From Bacteroidales bacterium (lineage in GTDB: Bacteria; Bacteroidota; Bacteroidia; Bacteroidales; UBA12170): 46,753 nt of DNA. The stretch spans positions 28,313-75,065 of the forward strand of contig JADGDY010000008.1 in the NCBI GenBank assembly GCA_016744655.1, given 5' to 3'. Position 1 is the stretch's first letter; the number at the start of each line of letters is the position of its first letter. The position numbers were made by a program, and so were the translations under genes. Below are positions 34,938-44,053 of the stretch, one piece after another. The notes below the pieces were generated by a model. The model made no database searches and was not told the origin of the DNA. It saw only the letters and a program-made list of their open reading frames with translations.

Positions 34938-36989
34938 CTACCAAATTACAGCTCTATCTTCAGGAGCTATATATAGCTTATCACCTTCTTTAACACCAAA
35001 TGCTTCATAGAAAACATCCATATTGTATAATGGAATGTTTACTCTAGCATCGCCAGGAGAGTGAACGTCTTCTTTTAGTCTACGAGCTAATTCTTTGTCA
35101 AGGATGTTCGCACGCCAAACACCTGCATAGGCTAAAAAGAAACGTTGTTGTGGAGTGAATCCATCAATTTTTTCAGTTCCTTTTGCTTGTTGTGTTTCTT
35201 GGAAAGCTTCCCAAGAAATGTTTAAACCACCAAAATCGGCAATGTTTTCGCCTAAAGTTAACTCACCATCAACATGTAAAGTGTCTAATTCTGGGAAAGC
35301 ATTGTATTGGTCAATTAATAATTGTGACTTAGCTTCAAATGCGATGGCATCAGATTCAGCCCACCAGTTATTTAAGTTACCATCTTTGTCAAAATTACGT
35401 CCTTGGTCATCAAAACCATGTGTCATTTCGTGCCCAATAACAACTCCAATAGCACCGTAATTTACAGCATCATCCTCTTCCATAAAGAAGAAAGGAGGCT
35501 GAAGAATTGCTGCAGGGAACACAATTTCGTTAGCATTTGGGCTATAATAAGCATTTACAGTCTGAGGAGTCATTCCCCATTCACTTTTGTCGTAAGGCTT
35601 GCCAATTTTTGCTAATTCTTCTTTAACTGAGAATTCTCTTGCATTAGTAATATTAGCATAGTATTGGCCTGGTTCAATGTCAAGTTTACTATAATCCATC
35701 CATTTGTCAGGATAACCAACTTTTACATTGATAGCATTGAGCTTAGCATGAGCCAATACTTTTGTACTGTCACTCATCCATTCTAATTTGTCTATTCTGT
35801 GACCTAATGAAACTCTTAAGTTAGCCACTAAATCAATCATTCTCTCTTTTGCTTCTGGTGGGAAATGTTTTTCAACATATAATTTACCAATAGCTTCACC
35901 CATAGAACCGCTAGTAGAACCTAATACTCTTTTCCATCTTGGTCTTTGTGCTTGCTGTCCACTTAATACTGTGCCGTAGAAATCGAAATCTGCCTTTTCA
36001 AAATCTGAGCTTAAGTAATTAGCTGATCTGTTGATCTGATTCCAGATTAAATAGCTTTTCCAAGAATCTAATTTTTCTTGGTCTACCATTTTTGCTACTT
36101 CAGTGATGAAACCAGTTTGGCGAACATTAATTTCTTCCAAATCAGCAAAACCTAAAGCTGCAAAATATTGCTGCCAATTAGTTCCTGGAGCCATCTTTTG
36201 GAGGTCGGCAACAGGCATTTTGTTATAAGTTTTAAAAGGGTCTCTGTTTTCTAAACGTGTTAAAGAAGCTGTAGCCAAACGAGTTTCAAAAGACATAATT
36301 GAAACCGCAGTTTTTTGAGCATCTTTATCAGAATAGCCAGCTAATTTTAACATGGTTACCATGTGCTCCACATAGGCAGAACGCATTTCGGTACTTTGAG
36401 GATCTTCGCTGGTATAATAATCTCTATCTGGTAAGCCTAAACCACCTTGATAAAAATTAGCGATAATCATAGAGCTATTTTGGTCATCTTGAGAACCAAA
36501 GAAGTAGAAAACTGGATTAATTCCATTCAACTGCATATCTGCTACTAGAGGAAGAATTTCTTCTTTAGATTGAATAGCGTTAATTTTGTCAATAGCAGGT
36601 TGAATAGGTTTGATGCCTAACCCATCAATAGCTGTAGTATCCATTCCACTATTGTAGAAATCACCAATCTTTTGTGCGATACTTCCTTTAGGAACATCCG
36701 CTTCTGCTGCTTCTAAAATAAGAGCTTTTAACTGTTTTTGGTTTTCATCAGCCAATACAGTAAAAGAACCATATTGGGTCTTATCCCCAGGGACAGGATT
36801 GTTTTTTAACCATCCACCGCTAGTATACTGGAAAAAATCGTCACCAGGTTTGATGCTAAGATCCATGTTTTTTTGATCTACAGCTTTAACCGCAGTGCTA
36901 GTCGTCTTTTTGCTCGTTTCGGAGCTGCAGGAAACCAATAACATTCCCAAAGCCAAACTCCAAATTGAAGCTTTAAATGTAAAATTCAT
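34938..36989 (-). CDS. M13-family (neprilysin/PepO-like) zinc metallopeptidase lipoprotein
   Basis: 683 residues. A lipoprotein signal (SIWSLALGMLLVSC, Cys21) targets it to the periplasm or outer membrane. The N-terminal M13 domain (DDFFQYTSGGWLKNNPVPGDK) is followed by the catalytic domain with NAYYSPNANEIVFPAAIL, the zinc motif HEMTH near residue 521 (VIGHEMTHGFDDQGR), the third ligand motif ENIADFGGL and the C-terminal R..VP-type region (HSPGDARVNIPL). All catalytic elements are intact. It likely cleaves small peptides. It starts 67 bp after dnaX ends on the same strand, so read-through is possible. Confidence 0.95.
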   Translation of the reverse strand: MNFTFKASIWSLALGMLLVSCSSETSKKTTSTAVKAVDQKNMDLSIKPGDDFFQYTSGGWLKNNPVPGDKTQYGSFTVLADENQKQLKALILEAAEADVPKGSIAQKIGDFYNSGMDTTAIDGLGIKPIQPAIDKINAIQSKEEILPLVADMQLNGINPVFYFFGSQDDQNSSMIIANFYQGGLGLPDRDYYTSEDPQSTEMRSAYVEHMVTMLKLAGYSDKDAQKTAVSIMSFETRLATASLTRLENRDPFKTYNKMPVADLQKMAPGTNWQQYFAALGFADLEEINVRQTGFITEVAKMVDQEKLDSWKSYLIWNQINRSANYLSSDFEKADFDFYGTVLSGQQAQRPRWKRVLGSTSGSMGEAIGKLYVEKHFPPEAKERMIDLVANLRVSLGHRIDKLEWMSDSTKVLAHAKLNAINVKVGYPDKWMDYSKLDIEPGQYYANITNAREFSVKEELAKIGKPYDKSEWGMTPQTVNAYYSPNANEIVFPAAILQPPFFFMEEDDAVNYGAIGVVIGHEMTHGFDDQGRNFDKDGNLNNWWAESDAIAFEAKSQLLIDQYNAFPELDTLHVDGELTLGENIADFGGLNISWEAFQETQQAKGTEKIDGFTPQQRFFLAYAGVWRANILDKELARRLKEDVHSPGDARVNIPLYNMDVFYEAFGVKEGDKLYIAPEDRAVIW

Positions 36990-37056
36990 TCTTTTTTAAT
37001 TAAGGTTTAACAATAAACGGTGGTTTTACTATTATCTATTGTTTATAAGGTGTTTA

Positions 37057-38910
37057 CTAAAATTCAATCTCTAAGTTTAAAACATCTTTTAGCTTACGGA
37101 GGTTAGGATTCTTTTTTGCCATTTGCTCAAATTTTTCTATGGGTCCGTCTGCCTTGAAATTTTCGGTGGCTAAAATAGTTGTTTTTATTTTAATCTTATA
37201 ATTATTTAATTGTGTCCTGAGTTTCATTAATAAAACCTCTGCATGGTTCATCAAATCTTGCTCTTGAGCTTTGTTGTAGAATTTAAACTCAATTTCTTTG
37301 TCATTTATTAGTGAGGGTTTCTCTGAGCGTAACACAGATTTTAAACTAGGTTGCCCGTCCAACTCATTGATAAATGTACTCACAATCTCGTCCAGTCTTT
37401 CTTTATCAATAGAATCAGCTATGTTTTCCTTACCGATCATATATGCTACTGGATCCTCCTCTGCTTCTACTTCTTTTTTCTCATCATTTAAAGAATATCC
37501 TAATCCTTTACTGAATCCTCTGTTTATTTTTCTTTTTAGAGGCTTGGGCTTATTTTCTTGAGGAGGCTTTGAAGGAGAAGCTTTGCTGTTGTCAACAGGC
37601 TTTTCATTTGCTGAATTGGCAGGTTCTACAGGTTTAGGTTCGGTTTGACGAGTAGGTGGAGAACCAGTATTTACAGTAACCGAATCGTTAGATTTTGTGA
37701 TGGGAGAAATATGGCTTATTGTAAAAGCTTGTAAATTAGCTAGTAAGCTTTCTGGGACTTCATTTTTTTTTAGGTCAAATCTTTTTTTTTCAGCCCCGTT
37801 TTTGTCAAATAGGCCAGAAGCCAGACCACACATTTGCATCAAGCTTAATTCTAGCAGCAATCTTTTATTATTGCTCATTCTGTAATTAATATCGCTCTGA
37901 TTATTTATATCCAGACATTTTATTAAAAATCCAGTATTAAATTGAGGAGCTTGTTGACGATATTTCTCTTTGATATTATTAGAAGTATCCATTAAGTCAA
38001 TAGTAGCTTCATCTCGGCTTATCATCAACGATCTTAAGTGCTCGCCTAATCCTATAATGAAATGTTGACCATCAAATCCCTTGTCAATAATTTGATTCAA
38101 TAAGACCAAAGCACTACTGATGTTTCCTTGTAGAACCTCTGTAGTGATTTTAAAGAAATAGTCTTGATCTAATACATGAAGGTTTTCAACCGCTTTATCA
38201 TAAGTCAAATGGCCAGAAGTAAAGCTCACCAATTGGTCAAAAATAGAAAGAGCATCCCTTAATGCACCATCAGCTTTCTCGGCAACGAGGTGCAAGGCAT
38301 CTTCTTCGGCTGTTACTCCTTCACTTTTGGCCACATAAGCTAAATGCTTAGCCATATCACTAATGGTAATTCTATTAAAGTTGAATACCTGACAACGCGA
38401 TAAAATAGTTGGGATAATTTTATGACGCTCGGTAGTTGCTAAGATAAACTTAACATAAGTTGGTGGCTCCTCTAAAGTCTTCAAAAAAGCATTGAAAGCT
38501 TGAGTAGAAAGCATATGAACCTCATCGATGATATAGATTTTGTATTTACCAACCTGAGGAGGGATTCTTACTTGTTCCACCAATTGACGAATATCATCTA
38601 CACTATTATTAGAGGCAGCATCGAGTTCATATATATTAAATGAAGAATTGGTAGCAAAAGATTTACATGATTCACACTCATTACAGGCTTCAGTATTGGC
38701 CACGTCGAGGTTCATGCAGTTAATTGTTTTGGCAAAAATACGAGCAGTAGTAGTTTTACCAACACCTCTAGGTCCAGTAAACAAGTAAGCTTGCGCCAAA
38801 TGATTGGTGTTAATGGCATTCTTCAAAGTGTTGGTGATGCTTTGTTGCCCCACTACAGTATCAAAGGTTGCTGGTCTGTATTTTCTCGCCGAAACAATGA
38901 AATTCTCCAT
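37057..38910 (-). CDS. dnaX: DNA polymerase III subunits gamma/tau (clamp loader)
   Basis: 617 residues. The clamp-loader ATPase loads the sliding clamp, and the tau form tethers polymerase cores. Seen: PATFDTVVGQ, Walker A GPRGVGKTTTARIFAK, a zinc module with CNECESC, Walker B region IYIIDEVHMLS, EEPPTYVKFILATTE (SRC follows as ILSRCQVF) and domain III to about residue 370. After it come a Pro/Lys-rich linker (residues ~400-460) and the tau-specific C-terminus. Two A9 runs interrupt the gene at codons 374-377 and 380-383, exactly at the core/linker junction. The ATG at 38910 is only 7 bp from a TAnnTTTG motif. Confidence 0.96.
   Translation of the reverse strand: MENFIVSARKYRPATFDTVVGQQSITNTLKNAINTNHLAQAYLFTGPRGVGKTTTARIFAKTINCMNLDVANTEACNECESCKSFATNSSFNIYELDAASNNSVDDIRQLVEQVRIPPQVGKYKIYIIDEVHMLSTQAFNAFLKTLEEPPTYVKFILATTERHKIIPTILSRCQVFNFNRITISDMAKHLAYVAKSEGVTAEEDALHLVAEKADGALRDALSIFDQLVSFTSGHLTYDKAVENLHVLDQDYFFKITTEVLQGNISSALVLLNQIIDKGFDGQHFIIGLGEHLRSLMISRDEATIDLMDTSNNIKEKYRQQAPQFNTGFLIKCLDINNQSDINYRMSNNKRLLLELSLMQMCGLASGLFDKNGAEKKRFDLKKNEVPESLLANLQAFTISHISPITKSNDSVTVNTGSPPTRQTEPKPVEPANSANEKPVDNSKASPSKPPQENKPKPLKRKINRGFSKGLGYSLNDEKKEVEAEEDPVAYMIGKENIADSIDKERLDEIVSTFINELDGQPSLKSVLRSEKPSLINDKEIEFKFYNKAQEQDLMNHAEVLLMKLRTQLNNYKIKIKTTILATENFKADGPIEKFEQMAKKNPNLRKLKDVLNLEIEF
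37763..37790 (-). promoter_or_regulatory. Twin A9 slippery runs in dnaX, likely tau/gamma switch
   Basis: In sense orientation, nine A at 37790-37782 (codons GAA AAA AAA AGA) and nine A at 37771-37763 (CTA AAA AAA AAT) are 10 nt apart. One added A (or a -1 ribosomal shift) at the first gives AAG ATT TGA, and at the second AAA TGA. One lost A at the first gives GAT TTG ACC TAA, and at the second reaches TAG after about eight codons. Products would be about 378-390 residues, ending right after clamp-loader domain III. Known precedent: Thermus dnaX uses transcriptional slippage on an A9 run, and E. coli dnaX uses -1 frameshifting. Confidence 0.6.
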
Positions 38911-38917
38911 AGGATTG

Positions 38918-38925
38918 CAAAAATA
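38918..38925 (-). promoter_or_regulatory. Candidate -7 element for dnaX (TATTTTTG)
   Basis: Minus-strand TATTTTTG matches TAnnTTTG and ends 7 bases before the dnaX ATG at 38910, implying a leaderless mRNA. Confidence 0.45.
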
Positions 38926-39172
38926 GGAAAATCTTTGATGATAGGGGGGTGGATATGGATTAATTTTATGCTTTCTTCCACTATAGCTCTTATAGATTTG
39001 TAATCCATAGTTTGAAAGTGTTTTGTCTATTACTATAATTGCTTACAATTCTATTCAAATTGATAAAGCTGCGGTTGATTTGTAATCTGGTGCCATTACT
39101 GCTGAATAATAATTTGCTAATAAGAATACGTGTCATTTTATTTGTATTCTAATTCATAGTTTGGTTAGCAAT

Positions 39173-39204
39173 AATTTACCATGGGTTTTAACCCATGGTA
39201 AATT
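39173..39204. repeat. REP-like palindrome
   Basis: A perfect 15-bp stem (AATTTACCATGGGTT, 39173-39187) pairs with 39190-39204 across two bases. It has no T-tract, so it is not a standard terminator. It is followed by AAAGCCG/CGGCTTT (39220-39226 with 39263-39269), AGTCGGC/GCCGACT (39314-39320 with 39353-39359) and AATTCTT/AAGAATT (39363-39369 with 39392-39398). Confidence 0.6.
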
Positions 39205-39773
39205 GCAGATAATGATAGAAAAGCCGATGGGGAAATCTGAGGAATAAAACAGAAAGGCAACGCGGCTTTGTTTGAGGTTTATAGAAGTGTATCAAAATAA
39301 AACCTAGGTGAAGAGTCGGCAGGATGACATTTCTTCTAAGCTAAATTAACTAGCCGACTTTGAATTCTTGAGGAAAGCAATTACAAAACTTAAGAATTAT
39401 TGTAATAATAGATTAAATTGAATCTATAAACTAAATGCCATGCAATCGACATTCGATTTACAGGATCTAATATTCCCTATTACTGTAAGTTTTATTTTTG
39501 ACTATAATAGATTTGGTGATTTTGAATTTTATAAGGGTTTTATTTTAAAGCGCGTTGAATATTGATGAGAAAAACCCAAATGCATGCATAAGATAACTAT
39601 CATTATTAATCTAAATATTTCAACAAAAGGGATTCGGGGTCAGTCAGGTTTTTATATTTCGGACTTTCTCTACCAAAATCACTGTTTTGTGTGATTTTTC
39701 CGAGATTTTTTTGTAAACTTGCACATGTTTAATTAGGCCAGAATACTGAGATTTGGATTATTTACCTAAAAGA

Positions 39774-40976
39774 ATGATTTTGAAGCATATAAAGCTACTT
39801 TTAATTGCCCTGACCATAAGCGGTTTTGCCCTTAAATCAAGTGTGGCACATACTGATCACACCCACGAACACAACGAAAACATACACGAAGTTGCCGATG
39901 AGGAAGCTTTTGACGCCGGTAAAATGATTATCGAGCACGTCGTAGATTCCTATGAATGGCATATTCTGAATTGGGGACATACCCATGTTTCGGTACCTCT
40001 TCCAATATTAATTTGGCATGACGGACAGTTATTGTCATTTATGTCTTCTGCTTTTGTTGATCATGATACCCATCATAAAGTTCCAGTATTTTTTGATGCC
40101 AATGGCGCAATGATACATTATGATGGACATGGACCAAATGCTGCTTTTGCATTGGCTATTTTGCAAGATGGTAGTCATAAAGGTAAAATTGCCTATATAG
40201 ATGTCAATAAATACATGGCTTCTCATGAAATAGTCGAAATAACAGAAGGTGGACTGCCATGGGATTTTTCTATCACTAAAAATGTGGTGGCGCTTTGGTT
40301 TAGCATTATTTTGATGCTCTGGATTTTTGTAAGCGTAGCTAAAAGCTATAAAACAAGAAAAGGAATGGCTCCTAAAGGTATGCAAAGTGTGGTAGAGCCT
40401 CTCATAGTTTTTGTCCGCGACGATATTGCGAAGTCTTCTATTGGTGAAAAGAATTATCAAAAATACGTACCCTATTTACTTACCATTTTCTTCTTTATTT
40501 TCTTTAATAATCTTTTGGGTTTGATTCCTATCATTCCTGGAGGAGCCAATTTAACAGGGAATATTGCTGTAACTGGTGTTTTAGCCCTATTCACATTTGT
40601 AATTACAACCTTTAGTGCCAATAAAAATTATTGGGTACATATTGTAAATACACCGGGTGTGCCTTGGTGGTTGAAGTTTCCAATTCCATTGATGCCTATT
40701 GTGGAAATCATGGGAGTGTTTACTAAGCCATTTGTATTGATGGTGCGTTTGTTTGCCAATATCACAGCAGGTCATATTATTGTATTGGGCTTTATGAGTT
40801 TGATATTTATTTTTGGGGCTATGTCTCCAGTGGCAGGTTATGGTGTGAGTATTGTAAGTGTTGCTTTTGCAATTTTTATGTCAGTACTGGAATTCTTGGT
40901 AGCATTAATCCAAGCTTATGTATTTACATTATTGTCAGCTCTTTATTTTGGTGCTGCTTTAGAGGAACATCATTAA
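39774..40976 (+). CDS. atpB: ATP synthase F0 subunit a
   Basis: Forms the proton channel beside the c-ring. The ATG at 39774 gives 400 residues. It has a signal-like start (LLLIALTISGFALKSSVAHT), then a ~150-residue extracytoplasmic, His-rich extension (DHTHEHNENIHE; SAFVDHDTHHKVPVF), seen in Bacteroidota AtpB but not in E. coli. The conserved membrane part follows (FNNLLGLIP, MGVFTKPFVLMVRLFANITAGH with the essential Arg, ALIQAYVFTLLSALYFGAAL). First gene of atpBEFHAG, 39 bp before atpE. Confidence 0.96.
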   Translation: MILKHIKLLLIALTISGFALKSSVAHTDHTHEHNENIHEVADEEAFDAGKMIIEHVVDSYEWHILNWGHTHVSVPLPILIWHDGQLLSFMSSAFVDHDTHHKVPVFFDANGAMIHYDGHGPNAAFALAILQDGSHKGKIAYIDVNKYMASHEIVEITEGGLPWDFSITKNVVALWFSIILMLWIFVSVAKSYKTRKGMAPKGMQSVVEPLIVFVRDDIAKSSIGEKNYQKYVPYLLTIFFFIFFNNLLGLIPIIPGGANLTGNIAVTGVLALFTFVITTFSANKNYWVHIVNTPGVPWWLKFPIPLMPIVEIMGVFTKPFVLMVRLFANITAGHIIVLGFMSLIFIFGAMSPVAGYGVSIVSVAFAIFMSVLEFLVALIQAYVFTLLSALYFGAALEEHH

Positions 40977-41008
40977 GAAATAGAAATATATTACTAATCA
41001 ATAAATAA

Positions 41009-41275
<267 letters not shown>

Positions 41276-41286
41276 TCAACCGTGTT

Positions 41287-41325
41287 TCAAGTATCCTGAC
41301 GGTGGGTCAGGATGCTTGATTTTTT
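41287..41325 (+). terminator. Intra-operon terminator-like hairpin between atpE and atpF
   Basis: A 14-bp stem (TCAAGTATCCTGAC ending at 41300, with 41306-41319, one G.U pair) and loop GGTGG are followed by six T residues (41320-41325). This has the full form of an intrinsic terminator, 12 bp after the atpE stop and 28 bp before the atpF start. Partial termination or 3'-end protection would raise atpE mRNA over downstream genes. Confidence 0.75.
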
Positions 41326-41353
41326 AATTGTTCATTTATAAACAAAAAGATAT

Positions 41354-41854
41354 ATGGAATTAGTTAGTCCCGGTTTTGGATTGATATTTTGGATGTTGGT
41401 GTCTTTCAGCATTTTGCTGTTTATCACTTTTAAGTTTATTTGGCCTGCTATATTGGGTGGATTAAAAGAGCGTGAAGATGAAATCGCCAATTCCTTAGAA
41501 GAAGCTAAAAAAGCTCGTGAAGAGATGAAAAATCTTCAGTCTGATAATCAAGCCTTAATAAAAGAAGCTAAAAATCAGCGCGACGAGATTCTGAAAGAAG
41601 CTAAAACTTTAAAAGAAGACATTCTGAAAGAAGCAAAACAACAAGCTACATTAGAAGGTCAACGTTTGGTAGAAGAGTCTAAGAAACGTATTCAGCAAGA
41701 GAAAATGGCAGCCATTACGGAGTTGAAAAACGAAGTAGCAGACCTATCTATCAGTATTGCCGAGAAACTTATTAAGACAGAACTATCTGCCGATACTAAG
41801 AAGAAGGACTTGATGGACAAGTTGATTAAAGACGCTGACAAGCAACTAAACTAA
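41354..41854 (+). CDS. atpF: ATP synthase F0 subunit b
   Basis: 166 residues: an N-terminal TM helix (PGFGLIFWMLVSFSILLFIT) then a long charged coiled coil (EEAKKAREEMKNLQSDNQAL.. KEAKTLKEDILKEAKQ) ending in a delta-contact region (ISIAEKLIKTELS). It is the peripheral stalk linking F0 to F1. It starts downstream of the operon hairpin and 6 bp before atpH. Confidence 0.96.
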   Translation: MELVSPGFGLIFWMLVSFSILLFITFKFIWPAILGGLKEREDEIANSLEEAKKAREEMKNLQSDNQALIKEAKNQRDEILKEAKTLKEDILKEAKQQATLEGQRLVEESKKRIQQEKMAAITELKNEVADLSISIAEKLIKTELSADTKKKDLMDKLIKDADKQLN

Positions 41855-41860
41855 ATAGAG

Positions 41861-42418
41861 ATGAATCAAACACGCTTAGCAAACAGATACGCCAAAGCGC
41901 TTTTTGAGCTGGCTCTGGAACAGAAAAAGTTAGAAAAAGTTGGTGAAGATATGATTCTTATTTCTCAAACCATTGCCGAGAATAAAGAGCTAGAATCTAT
42001 GCTCAAAAGCCCGGTGATAAAGTTAGAGAAAAAGGAGAATGTGATGAAAAGCCTTTTTGGCAAATCCACAGATCCTATCAGCCTGCGTTTTATGATGTTG
42101 GTTGCTAAAAAAAGTAGAGAAGAATATTTGGCTTATTTCGCTAAAGAATTCACCGATATATATAACGATTATAAAGGCCTTATTGATGCATGGGTTTCTA
42201 CTTCTGGATCTATCGATAAAGAAGTGAAAGACTCCATTATGGTCCTCCTCAAAAAAATCTCTGGTAAAACTGTTGTATTGCATGAAAATGTAAATACCGA
42301 TCTACTAGGTGGTTTTATTGTAAAGGTTGGCGATTATCAGTACGATGCCAGCACTCGTACTTTAATGAGGAAATTAAAAGAAGATTTTTCGAAGAATCTT
42401 TTTGTAGCGAAAGTTTAA
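41861..42418 (+). CDS. atpH: ATP synthase F1 subunit delta
   Basis: 185 residues of the OSCP/delta family: [20 protein letters not shown] at the N-terminus, a helical N-terminal domain that caps the alpha subunits, and the C-terminal [21 protein letters not shown] motif that binds the b-stalk. It lies 6 bp after atpF and 31 bp before atpA. Confidence 0.96.
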   Translation: MNQTRLANRYAKALFELALEQKKLEKVGEDMILISQTIAENKELESMLKSPVIKLEKKENVMKSLFGKSTDPISLRFMMLVAKKSREEYLAYFAKEFTDIYNDYKGLIDAWVSTSGSIDKEVKDSIMVLLKKISGKTVVLHENVNTDLLGGFIVKVGDYQYDASTRTLMRKLKEDFSKNLFVAKV

Positions 42419-42449
42419 TTTAGAAGAAAATAGAAAAAAAGATAAAGAT

Positions 42450-44030
42450 ATGGCTCAAATCAAACCCGCTGAAGTATCAGCAATACTAAGACAAGAGTTA
42501 GCAGGTTTTAAAGATGAAGCACAATTAGAAGAAGTTGGTACTGTTCTCCAAGTAGGGGATGGTATTGCTCGTGTTTATGGTCTTACCAATGCTCAAGCCG
42601 GCGAGTTGGTCGAGTTTGAAAAAGGTGGACTTAAAGGTATTGTATTGAATCTTGAAGAAGATAATGTTGGTATCGTATTATTAGGTGATGCCGATACTAT
42701 TACAGAAGGTGATACCGTAAAAAGAACCAAATTAATTTCTTCTATCAATGTTGGTGAAGGAATGCTCGGTCGTGTGATCGATACTCTTGGTAATCCAATT
42801 GATGGTGCAGGTCCAATTGAAGGTACAACTTATGAAATGCCTTTGGAACGTAAAGCACCTGGTGTTATTTATCGTCAGCCTGTTAGTGAGCCATTACAAA
42901 CTGGTATTAAAGCTATCGATGCAATGATTCCTATTGGTCGTGGTCAGCGTGAGTTAATCATTGGTGACCGTCAGACTGGTAAATCAACTATTGCTATTGA
43001 TACCATTATCAACCAGAAAGAATTTTATGATAAAGGAGAACCTGTATATTGTATTTATGTAGCATCTGGACAAAAAGGTTCCACTGTTGCTAATACCATG
43101 CAGATTCTTAAAGAAAAAGGAGCTCTTGATTATACTGTGATTGTTTCTTCTACAGCATCTGACCCAGCTGCTATGCAATATTATGCTCCGTTTGCTGGTG
43201 CTGCTATTGGTGAGTATTTCCGCGATACCGGAAGACCTGCTTTAGTGGTTTATGATGATTTATCGAAACAAGCTGTCGCTTATCGTGAGGTGTCTCTTTT
43301 ATTAAGAAGACCTCCAGGACGTGAAGCTTATCCTGGTGATGTTTTCTATCTTCACTCAAGATTATTAGAGCGTGCTGCTAAGGTTATCGATAATGATGAG
43401 ATTGCTAGTCAGATGAATGACTTACCAGATAGCTTGAAAAAAGTAGTAAAAGGAGGAGGTTCTTTAACTGCACTTCCTATTATTGAAACGCAAGCGGGTG
43501 ATGTTTCTGCATATATTCCTACCAATGTAATTTCTATTACTGATGGTCAGATTTTCTTAGAGTCAGATTTATTCAACTCAGGTATTCGTCCAGCTATTAA
43601 CGTAGGGGTATCAGTATCACGAGTAGGTGGTTCTGCGCAGATTAAGCCTATGAAAAAGGTAGCGGGTACTTTGAAATTAGACCAAGCCCAGTATCGTGAA
43701 TTAGAAGCTTTCGCTAAGTTTGGTTCTGATTTAGATGATGCTACTCTTGCAGTATTAGAAAAAGGTAAGCGTAACGTTGAAATCTTAAAGCAAAACCTAT
43801 TCTCTCCAATGACGGTGGAGCATCAGGTAGCTATTATTTACTGTGGAACAAAAGGATTGTTAAAAGATGTTCCAGTGAATAAAATTTCCGATTTCCAAGC
43901 TGACTTTTTACATCATTTGGATAACAACCATGCCGCTACCATGAAAGCTATTGCAGCTGGAAAATATACCGATGAAGTTACAAAGGTGTTATCAGAGGCA
44001 GCAGCAACTGTATCAGAGAGATTTAAATAA
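42450..44030 (+). CDS. atpA: ATP synthase F1 subunit alpha
   Basis: 526 residues. The N-terminal beta-barrel ([14 protein letters not shown]) is followed by the nucleotide-binding domain with Walker [10 protein letters not shown] near residue 170, [41 protein letters not shown] and the arginine-finger region [10 protein letters not shown], then a C-terminal helical domain. It holds the non-catalytic sites. The catalytic beta subunit gene atpD does not follow atpG, so beta and epsilon must be encoded elsewhere. Confidence 0.98.
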   Translation: MAQIKPAEVSAILRQELAGFKDEAQLEEVGTVLQVGDGIARVYGLTNAQAGELVEFEKGGLKGIVLNLEEDNVGIVLLGDADTITEGDTVKRTKLISSINVGEGMLGRVIDTLGNPIDGAGPIEGTTYEMPLERKAPGVIYRQPVSEPLQTGIKAIDAMIPIGRGQRELIIGDRQTGKSTIAIDTIINQKEFYDKGEPVYCIYVASGQKGSTVANTMQILKEKGALDYTVIVSSTASDPAAMQYYAPFAGAAIGEYFRDTGRPALVVYDDLSKQAVAYREVSLLLRRPPGREAYPGDVFYLHSRLLERAAKVIDNDEIASQMNDLPDSLKKVVKGGGSLTALPIIETQAGDVSAYIPTNVISITDGQIFLESDLFNSGIRPAINVGVSVSRVGGSAQIKPMKKVAGTLKLDQAQYRELEAFAKFGSDLDDATLAVLEKGKRNVEILKQNLFSPMTVEHQVAIIYCGTKGLLKDVPVNKISDFQADFLHHLDNNHAATMKAIAAGKYTDEVTKVLSEAAATVSERFK

Positions 44031-44053
44031 GATATTAAACATAATTCTTTAGC

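Larger units (their letters stand above)
38911..39773. other. 863-bp dnaX-atpB intergenic region with consecutive hairpins
   Basis: No gene is supported. Four hairpins lie in a row between 39173 and 39398, a fifth (AAAATCAC/GTGATTTT, 39675-39698) sits just before the probable atp promoter, where TAAACTTG (39714-39721) is one mismatch from TAnnTTTG. The remainder is featureless AT-rich sequence. Confidence 0.5.

Noticed and set aside
40035..40460. 141-codon frame antisense to atpB
   Set aside because: It is a shadow of the strongly conserved atpB frame; its composition is that of an antisense read.
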